From: Paracoccaceae bacterium
Lineage (GTDB): Bacteria; Pseudomonadota; Alphaproteobacteria; Rhodobacterales; Rhodobacteraceae
Assembly (NCBI GenBank): GCA_021648225.1
Contig: JAKITE010000045.1
Span: 1 to 19,083, forward strand
Length of the DNA stretch: 19,083 nt
Direction: 5' to 3'
The notes beneath the pieces were generated by a model. That model ran no database searches and was not told where the DNA came from. It saw only the letters and a program-made list of their open reading frames with translations. Positions 5,922 to 14,419 of this stretch are shown here, piece by piece. How positions within the stretch are numbered: the stretch's first letter is position 1; each line of letters begins with the position of its first letter. Both the position numbers and the translations under genes were made by a program.

Positions 5922-6317
5922 ATGTCTGTTAAAATTCGTCTGGCCCGTGGCGGCTCTAAAAAGCGCCCTTTTTATCGCATTGTTGTGGCTGACAGCCGTA
6001 TGCCGCGCGATGGCCGTTTCATTGAAAAAATCGGCACCTATAACCCGTTGCTGGCCAAAGACAGTGAAGATCGGGTGAAAATTGATCTTGATCGGGTTAA
6101 ACACTGGATGGATGAAGGCGCGCAAGTCACCGACCGCGTTTCGCGTTTTCTAGAGGCCGCTGGCGTGATCGAGAAAAAATCCCGCAACAACCCCAACAAA
6201 GGCAAGCCGCATAAAGCTGCTGTTGAGCGCGCCGAAGAAAAGGCTGCAAAAGCTGCTGAAGCTGCCGAGGCCGCTGCTGCTCCGGCAGAAGTTGTTGAAG
6301 AAGCCACTGCTGAATAA
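5922..6317 (+). CDS. rpsP: 30S ribosomal protein bS16
   Basis: bS16 is a primary-binding protein of the small subunit. The 131-residue product has the diagnostic start SVKIRLARGGSKKRPFYRIV, then DSRMPRDGRFIEKIGTYNPL and the DRVKHWMDEGAQVTDRV region. The core of about 80 residues is followed by a low-complexity Ala/Glu/Lys tail (about 85-131), a common extension in alphaproteobacteria. A strong AAGGAG lies about 8 bases before the ATG. It follows the chorismate mutase by 34 bases and is closed by the intrinsic terminator at 6337-6368. Confidence 0.98.
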   Translation: MSVKIRLARGGSKKRPFYRIVVADSRMPRDGRFIEKIGTYNPLLAKDSEDRVKIDLDRVKHWMDEGAQVTDRVSRFLEAAGVIEKKSRNNPNKGKPHKAAVERAEEKAAKAAEAAEAAAAPAEVVEEATAE

Positions 6318-6336
6318 GCCGGGTTAACACAAATTT

Positions 6337-6368
6337 AACGGCCTCTGGTCACTCAGGGGCCGTTTTTT
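6337..6368 (+). terminator. Intrinsic terminator after rpsP
   Basis: AACGGCC (6337-6343) pairs with GGCCGTT (6358-6364). Four further inner pairs, one a G-U wobble, give an 11-pair stem with a six-base loop GTCACT. Six T follow directly (6363-6368), then another TTTT after one G. It lies 20 bases after the rpsP stop and 36 bases before the bluB start. This is the clearest intrinsic terminator in the window. Confidence 0.9.
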
Positions 6369-6404
6369 GTTTTCATTTGGCCAGTTTCGACTTATTTGAA
6401 AGCT

Positions 6405-7040
6405 ATGAAACAATTCCCTGATGAATTTTGTAACCAATTGCATGATTTAATGCGCTGGCGGCGCGATGTTCGGCATTTTTATGCGAGTAAGCCGGTTGAA
6501 TCTGCATTGCTTGAAACGGTGCTGGAGGCCATCCGGCTGGCGCCCTCGGTTGGCCTGTCGGAGCCTTGGCGGATTATTTCGGTGAAATCCGACGCAGCGC
6601 GGCAAAAGGCGCTGAATAATTTTGAAAATACCAATGCCGATGCGCTAAAAGGTTATTCGGGTGATCGGGCGCAGATTTATGCAGGGCTGAAACTGTCTGG
6701 CATGCAGGATGCGCCTGTGCAGCTGGCGGTATTTTGTGATGATGGCACTGAAAAAGGCGCCGGTTTGGGCGCTGGCACCATGCCGGAAACGCGGCGATAT
6801 TCGGTTGTGTCGGCAATAATGAATTTCTGGCTGGCGGCGCGGGCGCAGGGGTTGGGGGTTGGCTGGGTTTCCATTATTGACCCAGTGCAAATGGCTGCTG
6901 ATCTGGATGCGCCCGATGGTTGGGCTTTGGTGGCATATTTATGTGTGGGCTGGCCAATGGAAACCAGCCAGACGCCGGAACTGGAAACAGTAAACTGGGA
7001 AAAACGAGACCCGCTTTTGGCGGAAATACAGGAAAGATAA
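6405..7040 (+). CDS. bluB: 5,6-dimethylbenzimidazole synthase BluB
   Basis: BluB uses O2 to break down reduced FMN into 5,6-dimethylbenzimidazole, the lower ligand of cobalamin. The 211-residue protein has the family markers RRDVRHF (Asp21 corresponds to the catalytic Asp of the Sinorhizobium enzyme), APSVGLSEPWR, GERQ-like GDRAQIYAGLKL, and GVGWVSI with the serine reported as important for catalysis. I chose ATG at 6405; an in-frame TTG at 6396 would add three residues. The gene sits directly after the rpsP terminator and one base before rimM, an unusual place for a cobalamin gene. No other cobalamin genes and no riboswitch are visible. Confidence 0.93.
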   Translation: MKQFPDEFCNQLHDLMRWRRDVRHFYASKPVESALLETVLEAIRLAPSVGLSEPWRIISVKSDAARQKALNNFENTNADALKGYSGDRAQIYAGLKLSGMQDAPVQLAVFCDDGTEKGAGLGAGTMPETRRYSVVSAIMNFWLAARAQGLGVGWVSIIDPVQMAADLDAPDGWALVAYLCVGWPMETSQTPELETVNWEKRDPLLAEIQER

Positions 7041-7041
7041 C

Positions 7042-7551
7042 ATGGCAAAACCTGATTTGATATGTGTTGGCGCGGTTTCGGGCGCCTTTGGTGTGCGCGG
7101 CGAGGTGCGGATAAAATCGTTTTGTGCTGATCCGGCCGCGATTGGCGGATATAGCCCTCTTTTTACGCAAAACGGCAAAATCAGCTATGATATTGAACTA
7201 ACCCGCACGGTAAAAGGCGGTTTTGCCGCAAAACTCGGCGGATTAAGCAATAAAGAAGACGCGGACGCCATGCGTGGCACCCGGCTTTATGTGCCACGCG
7301 ATCGGCTGCCGTCCTTGCCTGATGATGAATACTACCATTCCGACCTGATCGGGCTGGAGGTGGTGGACACCGGCGGCGCGAGTTGCGGCAAGGTAACAGC
7401 CGTGCATGATCACGGCGCGGGGGATATTCTGGAAATATCGGCCGCAAACCTGAAAGAACCCGCGCTTTTGCCTTTCACACTGGAATCGGTGCCAACCGTT
7501 GATCTGGCGGCAAAACGCATTGTCATTGATCCGCCCGAGGGTATGTTTTGA
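7042..7551 (+). CDS. rimM: Ribosome maturation factor RimM
   Basis: RimM binds uS19 and assists maturation of the 30S head. The 169 residues show the N-terminal RimM barrel, starting ICVGAVSGAFGVRGEVRIKS (7-26), then the PRC-barrel domain from about 95 onward (DEYYHSDLIGLEV, HDHGAGDILEI, LLPFTLESVPTVD). The ATG lies one base after the bluB stop, with AGGAAAG as ribosome site. Its TGA overlaps a TTG start of the next gene. The order rimM then trmD is the ancestral one, here interrupted by one gene. Confidence 0.97.
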   Translation: MAKPDLICVGAVSGAFGVRGEVRIKSFCADPAAIGGYSPLFTQNGKISYDIELTRTVKGGFAAKLGGLSNKEDADAMRGTRLYVPRDRLPSLPDDEYYHSDLIGLEVVDTGGASCGKVTAVHDHGAGDILEISAANLKEPALLPFTLESVPTVDLAAKRIVIDPPEGMF

Positions 7552-8348
7552 CGTTGACGCGGGTTATTATTCACGCCGGTTTTCATAAGACCGGCACCAG
7601 CAGCTTGCAAGACTATTTCGGCAAGCACCGAAAAACACTTAAGCCATTCGTGGATTTTTATCGCAAAAGTGACTTTTTGGCGGCTGGAAAACTGAGTAAC
7701 CGGTATGGATTGATGCCATATATTCGCCGTAGATTACAGTTTCGATTCGCACTGCGCAGGTTTCTTAATACCATTCCCGAGGCTGAAAATATCGTGTTGT
7801 CATGCGAAGGGTTCAGTGGTTTGATGCCTGGTCATCGGCGGTTCGGTGCGCGGACAATTCAAAATTATACCCGCTCGGCAATTCCATTGGCCAAAGAAAT
7901 TATTCGCGAAGTGCAACGCCGGTTTGGGCCGGATGTGCAGGTGGAATTTTTATATACAACCCGCGCAACCGAGCCTTGGATCAAAAGCGTTTATGGCCAT
8001 CTTTCGCGATCAATCCGCATTCGCGAGGATCACGCGGAGTTTTGTGGCTTGTTTGATACTGTGCCGAATTTGGACCATGAGGCGGGCAAAATCGCTGAGG
8101 CAATTGCGCCGGTTCCGGTTCACACAGCGGCGCTTGAACATTTTGGGCCAAAGCGGCTGGGAATGGCGCAAGCGATTTTTGAATTGCTTGATATCCCGGA
8201 TGAGGCTTTGGCCAAATTGCCAAAAGCCAAACGCACCAATGTTGGCCAATCGGAGGAAATCACTGCGAAGTTTTGCGGTTTGAACAATGAAATAAAAAAC
8301 GCACGCGCGCTAAAGCAGAAAAAAGCCGATATTTTGGCCGGGCTTTGA
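7548..8348 (+). CDS. Sulfotransferase-like P-loop protein
   Basis: The 266-residue product has near its N-terminus VIIHAGFHKTGTSSLQ (residues 6-21), the 5'-phosphosulfate-binding P-loop of PAPS-dependent sulfotransferases (KTGT/S type). A later segment reads VEFLYTTRATEPWIKSVYGH, similar to the region after the 3'-phosphate-binding motif. The C-terminal third is weakly recognisable. The likely start is TTG at 7548, forming a TTGA overlap with the rimM stop; no ATG occurs before the P-loop. It is wedged between rimM and trmD in the same orientation, 39 bases ahead of trmD. The acceptor is unknown; it could also be a P-loop protein of another role. Confidence 0.75.
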   Translation: MTLTRVIIHAGFHKTGTSSLQDYFGKHRKTLKPFVDFYRKSDFLAAGKLSNRYGLMPYIRRRLQFRFALRRFLNTIPEAENIVLSCEGFSGLMPGHRRFGARTIQNYTRSAIPLAKEIIREVQRRFGPDVQVEFLYTTRATEPWIKSVYGHLSRSIRIREDHAEFCGLFDTVPNLDHEAGKIAEAIAPVPVHTAALEHFGPKRLGMAQAIFELLDIPDEALAKLPKAKRTNVGQSEEITAKFCGLNNEIKNARALKQKKADILAGL

Positions 8349-8387
8349 AATATCGACATTTGCCGTTGGATGTGACAGATCAACAAT

Positions 8388-9182
8388 ATGATAAAACCTA
8401 CCAAATCCCATGGCCGTATCGCCATTTCGGCCTCGCGCCAACCGCGCGCATTGATGCAAGACCAGCCTGATATTGCTGGTGCGTGGAAAGCCAAGGTTTT
8501 GACGCTCTATCCAGAGATGTTTCCCGGTATTCTTGGGCAATCCCTGACCGGAACCGCCTTGAAAGACGGGCTTTGGGGGTTGGAACCACTGGATATACGC
8601 CGGTTTGGCCGTGGCAAGCATCGCAATGTTGACGATACCCCAGCCGGTGGCGGTGCGGGCATGGTATTGCGGGCGGATGTGGTGGCAGAGGCCTTGGACG
8701 CCGCCCAAACCCCGCATTCCCGCGCCGATTGGCCGGTGATTTACCTGTCGCCGCGCGGCAAACGGTTTGATCAGGCCACCGCCCAACGGCTTAGCCGCGC
8801 CAAAGGCATGACCCTGCTTTGCGGGCGGTTTGAAGGCGTGGACCAACGGGTGCTGGACGCGCGCAAGGTTGAGGAAATCAGCCTTGGGGATTTTATTTTG
8901 ACCGGCGGCGAAATTGCCGCTCAAGCCATGATTGATGCCTGTGTGCGACTATTGCCAAATGTGCTGGGCAACCAGCAATCGTTCGAGCAGGAATCGTTTT
9001 CTGACGGCCTGCTGGAACACCCGCATTATACCCGCCCCAGCATCTGGGAGGGGCATGAAATCCCTGAAATCCTGCTTTCGGGCCATCATGGAAAAATTGC
9101 TGCGTGGCGGCAGCAACAGGCCGAAACCATCACAAAAACCCGCCGCGATGATCTGTGGCAGGCTTATAAAGCCAAAAAATAA
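8388..9182 (+). CDS. trmD: tRNA (guanine-N1-)-methyltransferase TrmD
   Basis: TrmD methylates G37 of tRNAs reading CNN codons, preventing frameshifts. The 264-residue SPOUT-family enzyme shows KHRNVDDTPAGGGAGMV (77-93), LSPRGKRFDQ (120-129), the knot motifs LLCGRFEGVDQRV (143-155) and EISLGDFILTGGE (163-175), and RPSIWEG in the C-terminal domain. About 33 residues (KSHGR...ISAS...) precede the usual start (AKVLTLYPEMF); I recall this extension from Rhodobacterales TrmD. The gene ends 3 bases before the convergent glmS stop; rplS, often next, is absent. Confidence 0.97.
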   Translation: MIKPTKSHGRIAISASRQPRALMQDQPDIAGAWKAKVLTLYPEMFPGILGQSLTGTALKDGLWGLEPLDIRRFGRGKHRNVDDTPAGGGAGMVLRADVVAEALDAAQTPHSRADWPVIYLSPRGKRFDQATAQRLSRAKGMTLLCGRFEGVDQRVLDARKVEEISLGDFILTGGEIAAQAMIDACVRLLPNVLGNQQSFEQESFSDGLLEHPHYTRPSIWEGHEIPEILLSGHHGKIAAWRQQQAETITKTRRDDLWQAYKAKK

Positions 9183-9185
9183 CAC

Positions 9186-11009
9186 TTATTCCACTGTAAC
9201 AGATTTAGCCAGATTGCGCGGTTGATCAACATCGGTGCCTTTTTCAATTGCGGTATGATAGGCCAGCAATTGTGCGGGAATGGCATAAACCATCGGTGCC
9301 AGAAACGGGTCAACCTTTGGCATAATAAGGGTTTTCCAAACCCCGTCACCGGCGCGTTTTGCGCCCTCTTGGTCCGTCACCAGCAAAACCTTGCCGCCGC
9401 GCGCCATGACTTCCTGCATATTGCTGACGGTTTTATCAAATAACGGGTCAACGGGGGCAAAACAGATTACCGGCACCGATTCGTCGATTAACGCAATCGG
9501 CCCGTGTTTCAGCTCGCCGCTGGCATAACCTTCGGCATGGATATAGCTAAGCTCTTTCAGCTTTAACGCACCCTCAAGCGCTAGCGGATACATGGTGCCG
9601 CGCCCCAAAAACAGAATATCGCGGGCTTTGGCCAGATCGCGGGCAATCAGCGCCATGTCAGGTTCTTGCGCCAATGCCGCGTTTAACAGCCTTGGTAGCT
9701 GGGTCAGTTTTGCAATCAGCGCAGTTTCGCGGGCGGCATCAATTTCACCACGCTGGCGGGCTGCCAGAATGGCCAATGCCGCAAATACCGCCAATTGGCA
9801 GGTAAATGCCTTTGAGGATGCCACCGAGATTTCAACCCCGGCCTTGATGGGCAAAGCCAGATCAGCCTCGCGCGCGATGGAGCTTTCGGGGGCGTTAATG
9901 ATGGCAATCACCTGCCCCGCCTTGCCCTGAACATAGCGCAAGGCCGCCAATGTATCCGCGGTTTCGCCGGATTGGCTGACCAGAATAACCCCGTCACGCG
10001 GGGTGATGGGCGGCTCGCGATAGCGGAATTCCGATGCCACGTCGATTTCAACCGGAATGCGGGCATATTGCTCAAACCAGTATTTGGCCACATGGCAGGC
10101 ATAAAACGCAGTGCCACAAGCCACCAGCACCAGCCGGTCAAACTGGCTGAAATCCGGCGCGCCCTCGGGGATTTCAATGGCGGAACGATCCGCATTCAGA
10201 TAATGCGACAGCGCAAATGCCAGCACCGAGGGCTGTTCGTGAATTTCCTTGGCCATAAAATGCCGGTGGGTGCCTTTGTCGATCATCACCGTGTCTAGAT
10301 TGACAATGCGCATTTCGCGATTGGCAAGATTGCCCAGCGCGTCATATATTTCGGCACCTTGGCGGGTGATAACAGCCCAGTCGCCCTCATCCAGATAGGT
10401 AATTTTATTGGTCATCGGTGCCAGCGCCAAAGCATCGGAACCGATAAACATTTCCCCGTCGCCATGGCCAATCGCCAGCGGAGACCCGCGCCGCGCCGCA
10501 ATCATCAGATCATCATGACCTGCAAACAAAAACGCCAGTGCAAATGCGCCCTCAAGCCGCTTTAGCGTGGCATCAACGGCGGTTTTGGGGTCCATTCCGC
10601 TGGCAATATTGGCCGCACAAAGCTGCGCGACAACTTCGGTATCGGTTTGGGATGCAAAATTTGCCCCGTTTGCGATCAATTCATCGCGCAAGGGCCGGAA
10701 ATTTTCAATAATGCCGTTATGCACCACCGCCACGGTTCCAGCGATATGAGGGTGGGCGTTTTGGGTATTTGGCACACCATGCGTGGCCCAGCGGGTATGG
10801 CCAATGCCGGATTTACCCGCCAGAGGCGCGGTTTCCAACACGGCTTCAAGCTCCACCAGCTTACCAACCGCGCGCCGACACTCCAGCTTTCCGTCTTGAA
10901 CAGTGGCAATGCCTGCACTGTCATATCCGCGATATTCCAGCCGTCTAAGGGCCGTAACCATCAGCGGTGTTGCCTCCGATTGACCTAAAATTCCAATGAT
11001 GCCGCACAT
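9186..11009 (-). CDS. glmS: Glutamine-fructose-6-phosphate aminotransferase (isomerizing)
   Basis: GlmS makes glucosamine-6-phosphate from fructose-6-phosphate and glutamine for peptidoglycan and lipopolysaccharide. The start is fixed by the N-terminal nucleophile: MCGIIGILG with Cys2, at ATG 11009, with AAGGA about 9 bases upstream. The resulting 607 residues match the family's usual length. The glutaminase domain includes LEYRGYDSAGI and HTRWATHG; two SIS sugar-isomerase domains follow (for example LVACGTAFYA, VSQSGETADT, LGRGTMYPLALEGALKLKE, HAEGYASGELKHGP). The C-terminus DQPRNLAKSVTVE is typical. The frame stays open about 140 codons upstream, but that part has no family similarity and would place residues before the catalytic Cys. 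No glmS ribozyme core was recognised upstream. Confidence 0.97.
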   Translation of the reverse strand: MCGIIGILGQSEATPLMVTALRRLEYRGYDSAGIATVQDGKLECRRAVGKLVELEAVLETAPLAGKSGIGHTRWATHGVPNTQNAHPHIAGTVAVVHNGIIENFRPLRDELIANGANFASQTDTEVVAQLCAANIASGMDPKTAVDATLKRLEGAFALAFLFAGHDDLMIAARRGSPLAIGHGDGEMFIGSDALALAPMTNKITYLDEGDWAVITRQGAEIYDALGNLANREMRIVNLDTVMIDKGTHRHFMAKEIHEQPSVLAFALSHYLNADRSAIEIPEGAPDFSQFDRLVLVACGTAFYACHVAKYWFEQYARIPVEIDVASEFRYREPPITPRDGVILVSQSGETADTLAALRYVQGKAGQVIAIINAPESSIAREADLALPIKAGVEISVASSKAFTCQLAVFAALAILAARQRGEIDAARETALIAKLTQLPRLLNAALAQEPDMALIARDLAKARDILFLGRGTMYPLALEGALKLKELSYIHAEGYASGELKHGPIALIDESVPVICFAPVDPLFDKTVSNMQEVMARGGKVLLVTDQEGAKRAGDGVWKTLIMPKVDPFLAPMVYAIPAQLLAYHTAIEKGTDVDQPRNLAKSVTVE

Positions 11010-11180
11010 TTTATGTGTCCTTTGCTGCTCGGCTCCGGTTTTGCTCGAAAAATGCCAAAGTTTCAATATCAAACGGGCAGTTGAAACCATCCTGTCACAA
11101 AGCGTGAGCGGATCTGTGCAAACAAGCAGCTTTCCCTTTGGGGTGAATGCACCGTATAAGCCCTGAAAAAAGGAGGCCCC

Positions 11181-11690
11181 ATGGCAAAAGAACTCGCACG
11201 GTTGGATGTATCCAGCTTTCGCCGCACACTTGGCGTTTCTGTTCAGGTGATTCTGGCAGTGTTTTTGCTGTTTACCGTGGCCACCAATCCGACAACCAGC
11301 GCGTTTTGGAGCCTTGCACTGGCGGCGTTCGGGTTTGGTTTGCTTTGGTTTGCCTGGCGGTTCTGGCATGCCACTCAACATAGCCTTATTCTTACCGGCG
11401 ATGGGCTGTTTGACAGCGACGGAAAGCATTTTTGCAGCTTTGACGAGATTACCAAGGTTGATCGCGGGCTGTTTGCGTTTCGGCCCTCATCGGGGTTTTT
11501 GATCCGGCTGAATAGGGCGGTGCCGCGCGGCTGGGCGCCGGGCCTGTGGTGGAGTTTTGGCAAAAGCATCGGCATTGGCGGTGCTACCAGCCGTCCGGCG
11601 GGCAAACAAATGGCGGATATTCTTTCGGTAATGTTAACCGAGCGCGGTGCGGAAATTCTGAAAATGAATGAAGACAAGCCGGAAGATTAA
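11181..11690 (+). CDS. Small two-helix membrane protein, conserved hypothetical
   Basis: This is a 169-residue protein with hydrophobic helices at about 17-35 and 41-60, followed by a soluble domain: LTGDGLFDSDGKHFCSFDEI, VDRGLFAFRPSSGFLIRL and WAPGLWWSFGKSIGIGG. The layout (two helices, then a beta-rich domain ending in one helix) resembles small bacterial PH-like membrane proteins, but I do not recognise a named family. AGGAGG lies 6 bases before the ATG, a strong site. A TATAAG at 11155-11160 could be a -10 box, with no good -35. It diverges from glmS across about 170 bases, and its stop shares the bases TTAA (11687-11690) with the convergent hrpB stop. Confidence 0.8.
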   Translation: MAKELARLDVSSFRRTLGVSVQVILAVFLLFTVATNPTTSAFWSLALAAFGFGLLWFAWRFWHATQHSLILTGDGLFDSDGKHFCSFDEITKVDRGLFAFRPSSGFLIRLNRAVPRGWAPGLWWSFGKSIGIGGATSRPAGKQMADILSVMLTERGAEILKMNEDKPED

Positions 11691-14143
11691 CGCCTGGGTT
11701 TAACCCGACGGGTTGGTGGGGCCGCCTCGGGGTTTTCCGGCCAAGGGTGCCTTGGATAACGCCCGCGCATGTCTTTGCGCACATCGCCATATGAATTTTG
11801 CCAAAACCCCGGCAGATCAGCGGTGGTTTGCACGGGCCGTTGGGCAGGGGATAACAGCTCGATCAGCAATGGCAAATGGTCCGGCCCAACGGTGGGATGG
11901 CTGGTCATGCCGAACATTTCCTGCAACCGCACTGAAATTGATGGCTGTTCACTGCTGTAATCCACCATCAGCCTTGTGCCGGTCGGGGCCAGAATGCTGC
12001 TTGGGGCCAGCCTGTCCAGCAATTGTTTGCCCTCCCAGCCCAGCAGGTTTTCCAGTGCCGGCATCAGATCAAGGTTTTTGAGATCCGCGCGGTTGCGACA
12101 ACCCGAAAGATACGGCAGCAGCCAGGTATGCAGGGTTTCCGTCAATGCAGGCGGATCCATGCGCGATATTTCAGCGCCGCGCGCACGCAGCCACTCAACA
12201 CGCGCCACCATTAAACGCGCGGCTTTGCTCCAGTTCAGGCATTCCAGCCCCATTTCCTGAATGCCGGTTACCATCGCGGCGGCAATCATATCAGGTGGCG
12301 CATTGTTCCAGTTGTGGTCCTCCAATATCAGCGCCGCCAGCATTTTGCGTTTTCTGGCAATTACCTTGCGGTCGCGTTTGGACCATTCGCAAAGCTTGAT
12401 ATCGCTGACCTGGCCAGCTTGCCATTTCAGCAGCTCGGCTTGGCTGATCGAGGCCGCAAGTCTAGTTTTGGCCTCGCGGGTATCGCCATCAAGATCAGCA
12501 GCAACAATCAGCCGCGCATTCGCCAGCGGATCACCGGGTGCAATGATGGCACCTTTGCCGCCGCTTAGCAAAAACTGCCCTGCTTCACCGCCACGGTTAA
12601 GCCCGATTCGGTCGGGAAATGCCATGCAAAGCAATGCACCAATGCTGGCCGGATTTTTCAAGGGTTTTTGAAATCGTTTTGCCTCATTGCGCAGATTTGC
12701 CAGCATGGGTCTATCGGCAATAAAGGCGTGGTTGTTCTGGAATTTTTTGAGGTCTTGCAAAGCGTCGATCCGCAAGCCGATATCATAAGGCGCACCTCGC
12801 AGCGGGTCTCGGTTTTGCAACAATGCCGCCAGCAATGCGGCCTGTTTTCCACCGCCGGTCAAAATCATCTGGCCTAGGCGTGGGTGGGTTGGCAATGCTG
12901 CCAAAGCCTTGCCATGTGGGGTGATACGGTGGTTTTTGTCCAGCGCCGCCAGTAATTGCAGCAAGGTTTGCGCGGCCTTGAAGGCGGTTTTTGGCGGCCG
13001 GGTTAAAAACGCCAGATTGCTCGGGTCATTTTCACCCCAAAGCGCCAGTTCCAGCACCAGCGCGGTTAAATCGGTGGATTCGATTTCGGCGGGGGCAAAG
13101 CTGCGCATGCCGCCTTCCTCGCCTTTGGTCCATAGCCGGTAGCACATGCCTGCCGCCACCCGCCCCGCCCGCCCGCGCCGCTGTTCGGCCTCGGCTTTGG
13201 TGACCCGTTCGGTGACCAGACGCGACATGGCCGACCCCGCATCAAACCGCGCGCGGCGTGATTTGCCACCGTCAACCACCACCCTGATATCGGGTATGGT
13301 CAGCGAGGTTTCGGCAATGCTGGTGGCCAAAACCACTTTGCGACCGGTTTTGAGCGGCGTTAACACCTGGCGTTGTTTGGCAAAGGGCATTGCCCCGTAA
13401 AGCGGCATGATTTCCGCGTTTTTTATCCGGCCTTGCAGCAGGGTTTCCACCCGCCGGATTTCCCCCGCGCCGGGCAAAAACACCAGAATGCCGCCGCTGT
13501 TTTCATTGGCAGCGGTCATCACCAGATCAGCCAGCGCATGTTCAAACCTCGGCCCGCGCTGGCCCGGTTTTGACCACGGTCTTTCCAGCCACCGTGTTTC
13601 AACCGGAAAACTGCGGCCTTTGGCGGTGATCACTGCGGCATCGCCCATCAGGGCCGCCACCGGTTCGGCATCCAGCGTTGCCGACATTACCAATATTGCC
13701 AGATCGGGCCGCAGGGCCTCTCGGATTTCAAGGCACAGCGCCAAGCCAAGATCAGCGTTGAGCGAGCGTTCGTGGAATTCATCAAAGATCACACAATCTA
13801 TGCCAGATAATTCCGGGTCGGACTGGATCATGCGGGTTAAAATGCCCTCGGTCACCACCTCGATACGGGTTTTGGCGCCGGTTTTGCTTTCGCCCTTGAT
13901 GCGATAGCCAACCGTCTGGCCAATAGGTTCGCCCAATCCCTGTGCCAGCCGTTCCGCCGCAGCGCGGGCTGCAACGCGGCGGGGTTCCAGCATGATAATC
14001 CGGCCTTTGCAGAACCGGTTTTCATAAAGAAACGCCGGAACCCGTGTGGTTTTACCGGCCCCCGGCGGGGCTTGTAGAACCGCCATACCATTGCTGCGCA
14101 TTGCCGATAACAGCTCCGGCAAAATAGGTTCGATCGGTAACAT
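11687..14143 (-). CDS. hrpB: ATP-dependent helicase HrpB
   Basis: This is a DEAH/RHA-type superfamily 2 helicase of the HrpB family, whose cellular role is still poorly defined. The 818 residues contain Walker A APPGAGKTT (25-33), LEPRR (52-56), DEFH motif II (121-124), SAT motif III (154-156), ATSIAETSLTI motif V (273-283) and QRRGRAGR motif VI (321-328). The HrpB C-terminal domain follows, ending with FWQNSYGDVRKDMRGRYPRH and WPENP. The length matches the family. The start ATG at 14143 lies 2 bases after the stop of the upstream small gene, implying co-transcription. The 3' end overlaps the convergent membrane-protein gene by 4 bases. Confidence 0.97.
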   Translation of the reverse strand: MLPIEPILPELLSAMRSNGMAVLQAPPGAGKTTRVPAFLYENRFCKGRIIMLEPRRVAARAAAERLAQGLGEPIGQTVGYRIKGESKTGAKTRIEVVTEGILTRMIQSDPELSGIDCVIFDEFHERSLNADLGLALCLEIREALRPDLAILVMSATLDAEPVAALMGDAAVITAKGRSFPVETRWLERPWSKPGQRGPRFEHALADLVMTAANENSGGILVFLPGAGEIRRVETLLQGRIKNAEIMPLYGAMPFAKQRQVLTPLKTGRKVVLATSIAETSLTIPDIRVVVDGGKSRRARFDAGSAMSRLVTERVTKAEAEQRRGRAGRVAAGMCYRLWTKGEEGGMRSFAPAEIESTDLTALVLELALWGENDPSNLAFLTRPPKTAFKAAQTLLQLLAALDKNHRITPHGKALAALPTHPRLGQMILTGGGKQAALLAALLQNRDPLRGAPYDIGLRIDALQDLKKFQNNHAFIADRPMLANLRNEAKRFQKPLKNPASIGALLCMAFPDRIGLNRGGEAGQFLLSGGKGAIIAPGDPLANARLIVAADLDGDTREAKTRLAASISQAELLKWQAGQVSDIKLCEWSKRDRKVIARKRKMLAALILEDHNWNNAPPDMIAAAMVTGIQEMGLECLNWSKAARLMVARVEWLRARGAEISRMDPPALTETLHTWLLPYLSGCRNRADLKNLDLMPALENLLGWEGKQLLDRLAPSSILAPTGTRLMVDYSSEQPSISVRLQEMFGMTSHPTVGPDHLPLLIELLSPAQRPVQTTADLPGFWQNSYGDVRKDMRGRYPRHPWPENPEAAPPTRRVKPRR

Positions 14144-14145
14144 AT

Positions 14146-14388
14146 TTAGTCGATCATCAATAAAACATTGGGTGTAACGGTATTGTAATGCACCTCTTCA
14201 CTCTTATAGCTGACCCATAAAATACCCACATCGATTTCGGAGTTATTTTGAAAGGTTGCCACCGTATCATGCAAGGATTCCGTAGGGATAATGCTGCCCA
14301 GACAACAGTTTATCGCGGCATTGGTCTGGGCCGCCAGTGGTGCAGCGGCCAATAACCCTGAAAAAACAATCATTAAAGCTCTAACCAT
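14146..14388 (-). CDS. Small secreted protein, unknown function
   Basis: This 80-residue protein begins with a signal peptide: positive start (MVR), hydrophobic core LMIVFSGLLAAA, then APLAAQ, with likely cleavage near residue 20-25. The mature part of about 55 residues includes a Cys-Cys pair (NCCLG) and an aromatic, polar region (ILWVSYKSEEVHY). I do not recognise a family. GGTGGA about 5 bases upstream of the ATG is a fair ribosome site. It sits 2 bases ahead of hrpB and about 30 bases after the membrane protein at 14420, so it looks like part of one minus-strand run. Confidence 0.65.
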   Translation of the reverse strand: MVRALMIVFSGLLAAAPLAAQTNAAINCCLGSIIPTESLHDTVATFQNNSEIDVGILWVSYKSEEVHYNTVTPNVLLMID

Positions 14389-14419
14389 AGTAATCCACCA
14401 TTATATCGGGGGCTTGTTC

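Noticed and set aside
11010..11180. glmS ribozyme upstream of glmS
   Set aside because: No conserved ribozyme core was recognised in this short region, and the ribozyme is mainly a feature of Gram-positive bacteria.
11010..11429. Upstream in-frame extension of glmS by about 140 codons
   Set aside because: GlmS needs Cys at position 2 as N-terminal nucleophile, the ATG at 11009 has its own ribosome site, and the extension shows no family similarity and overlaps the start of the divergent gene at 11181.
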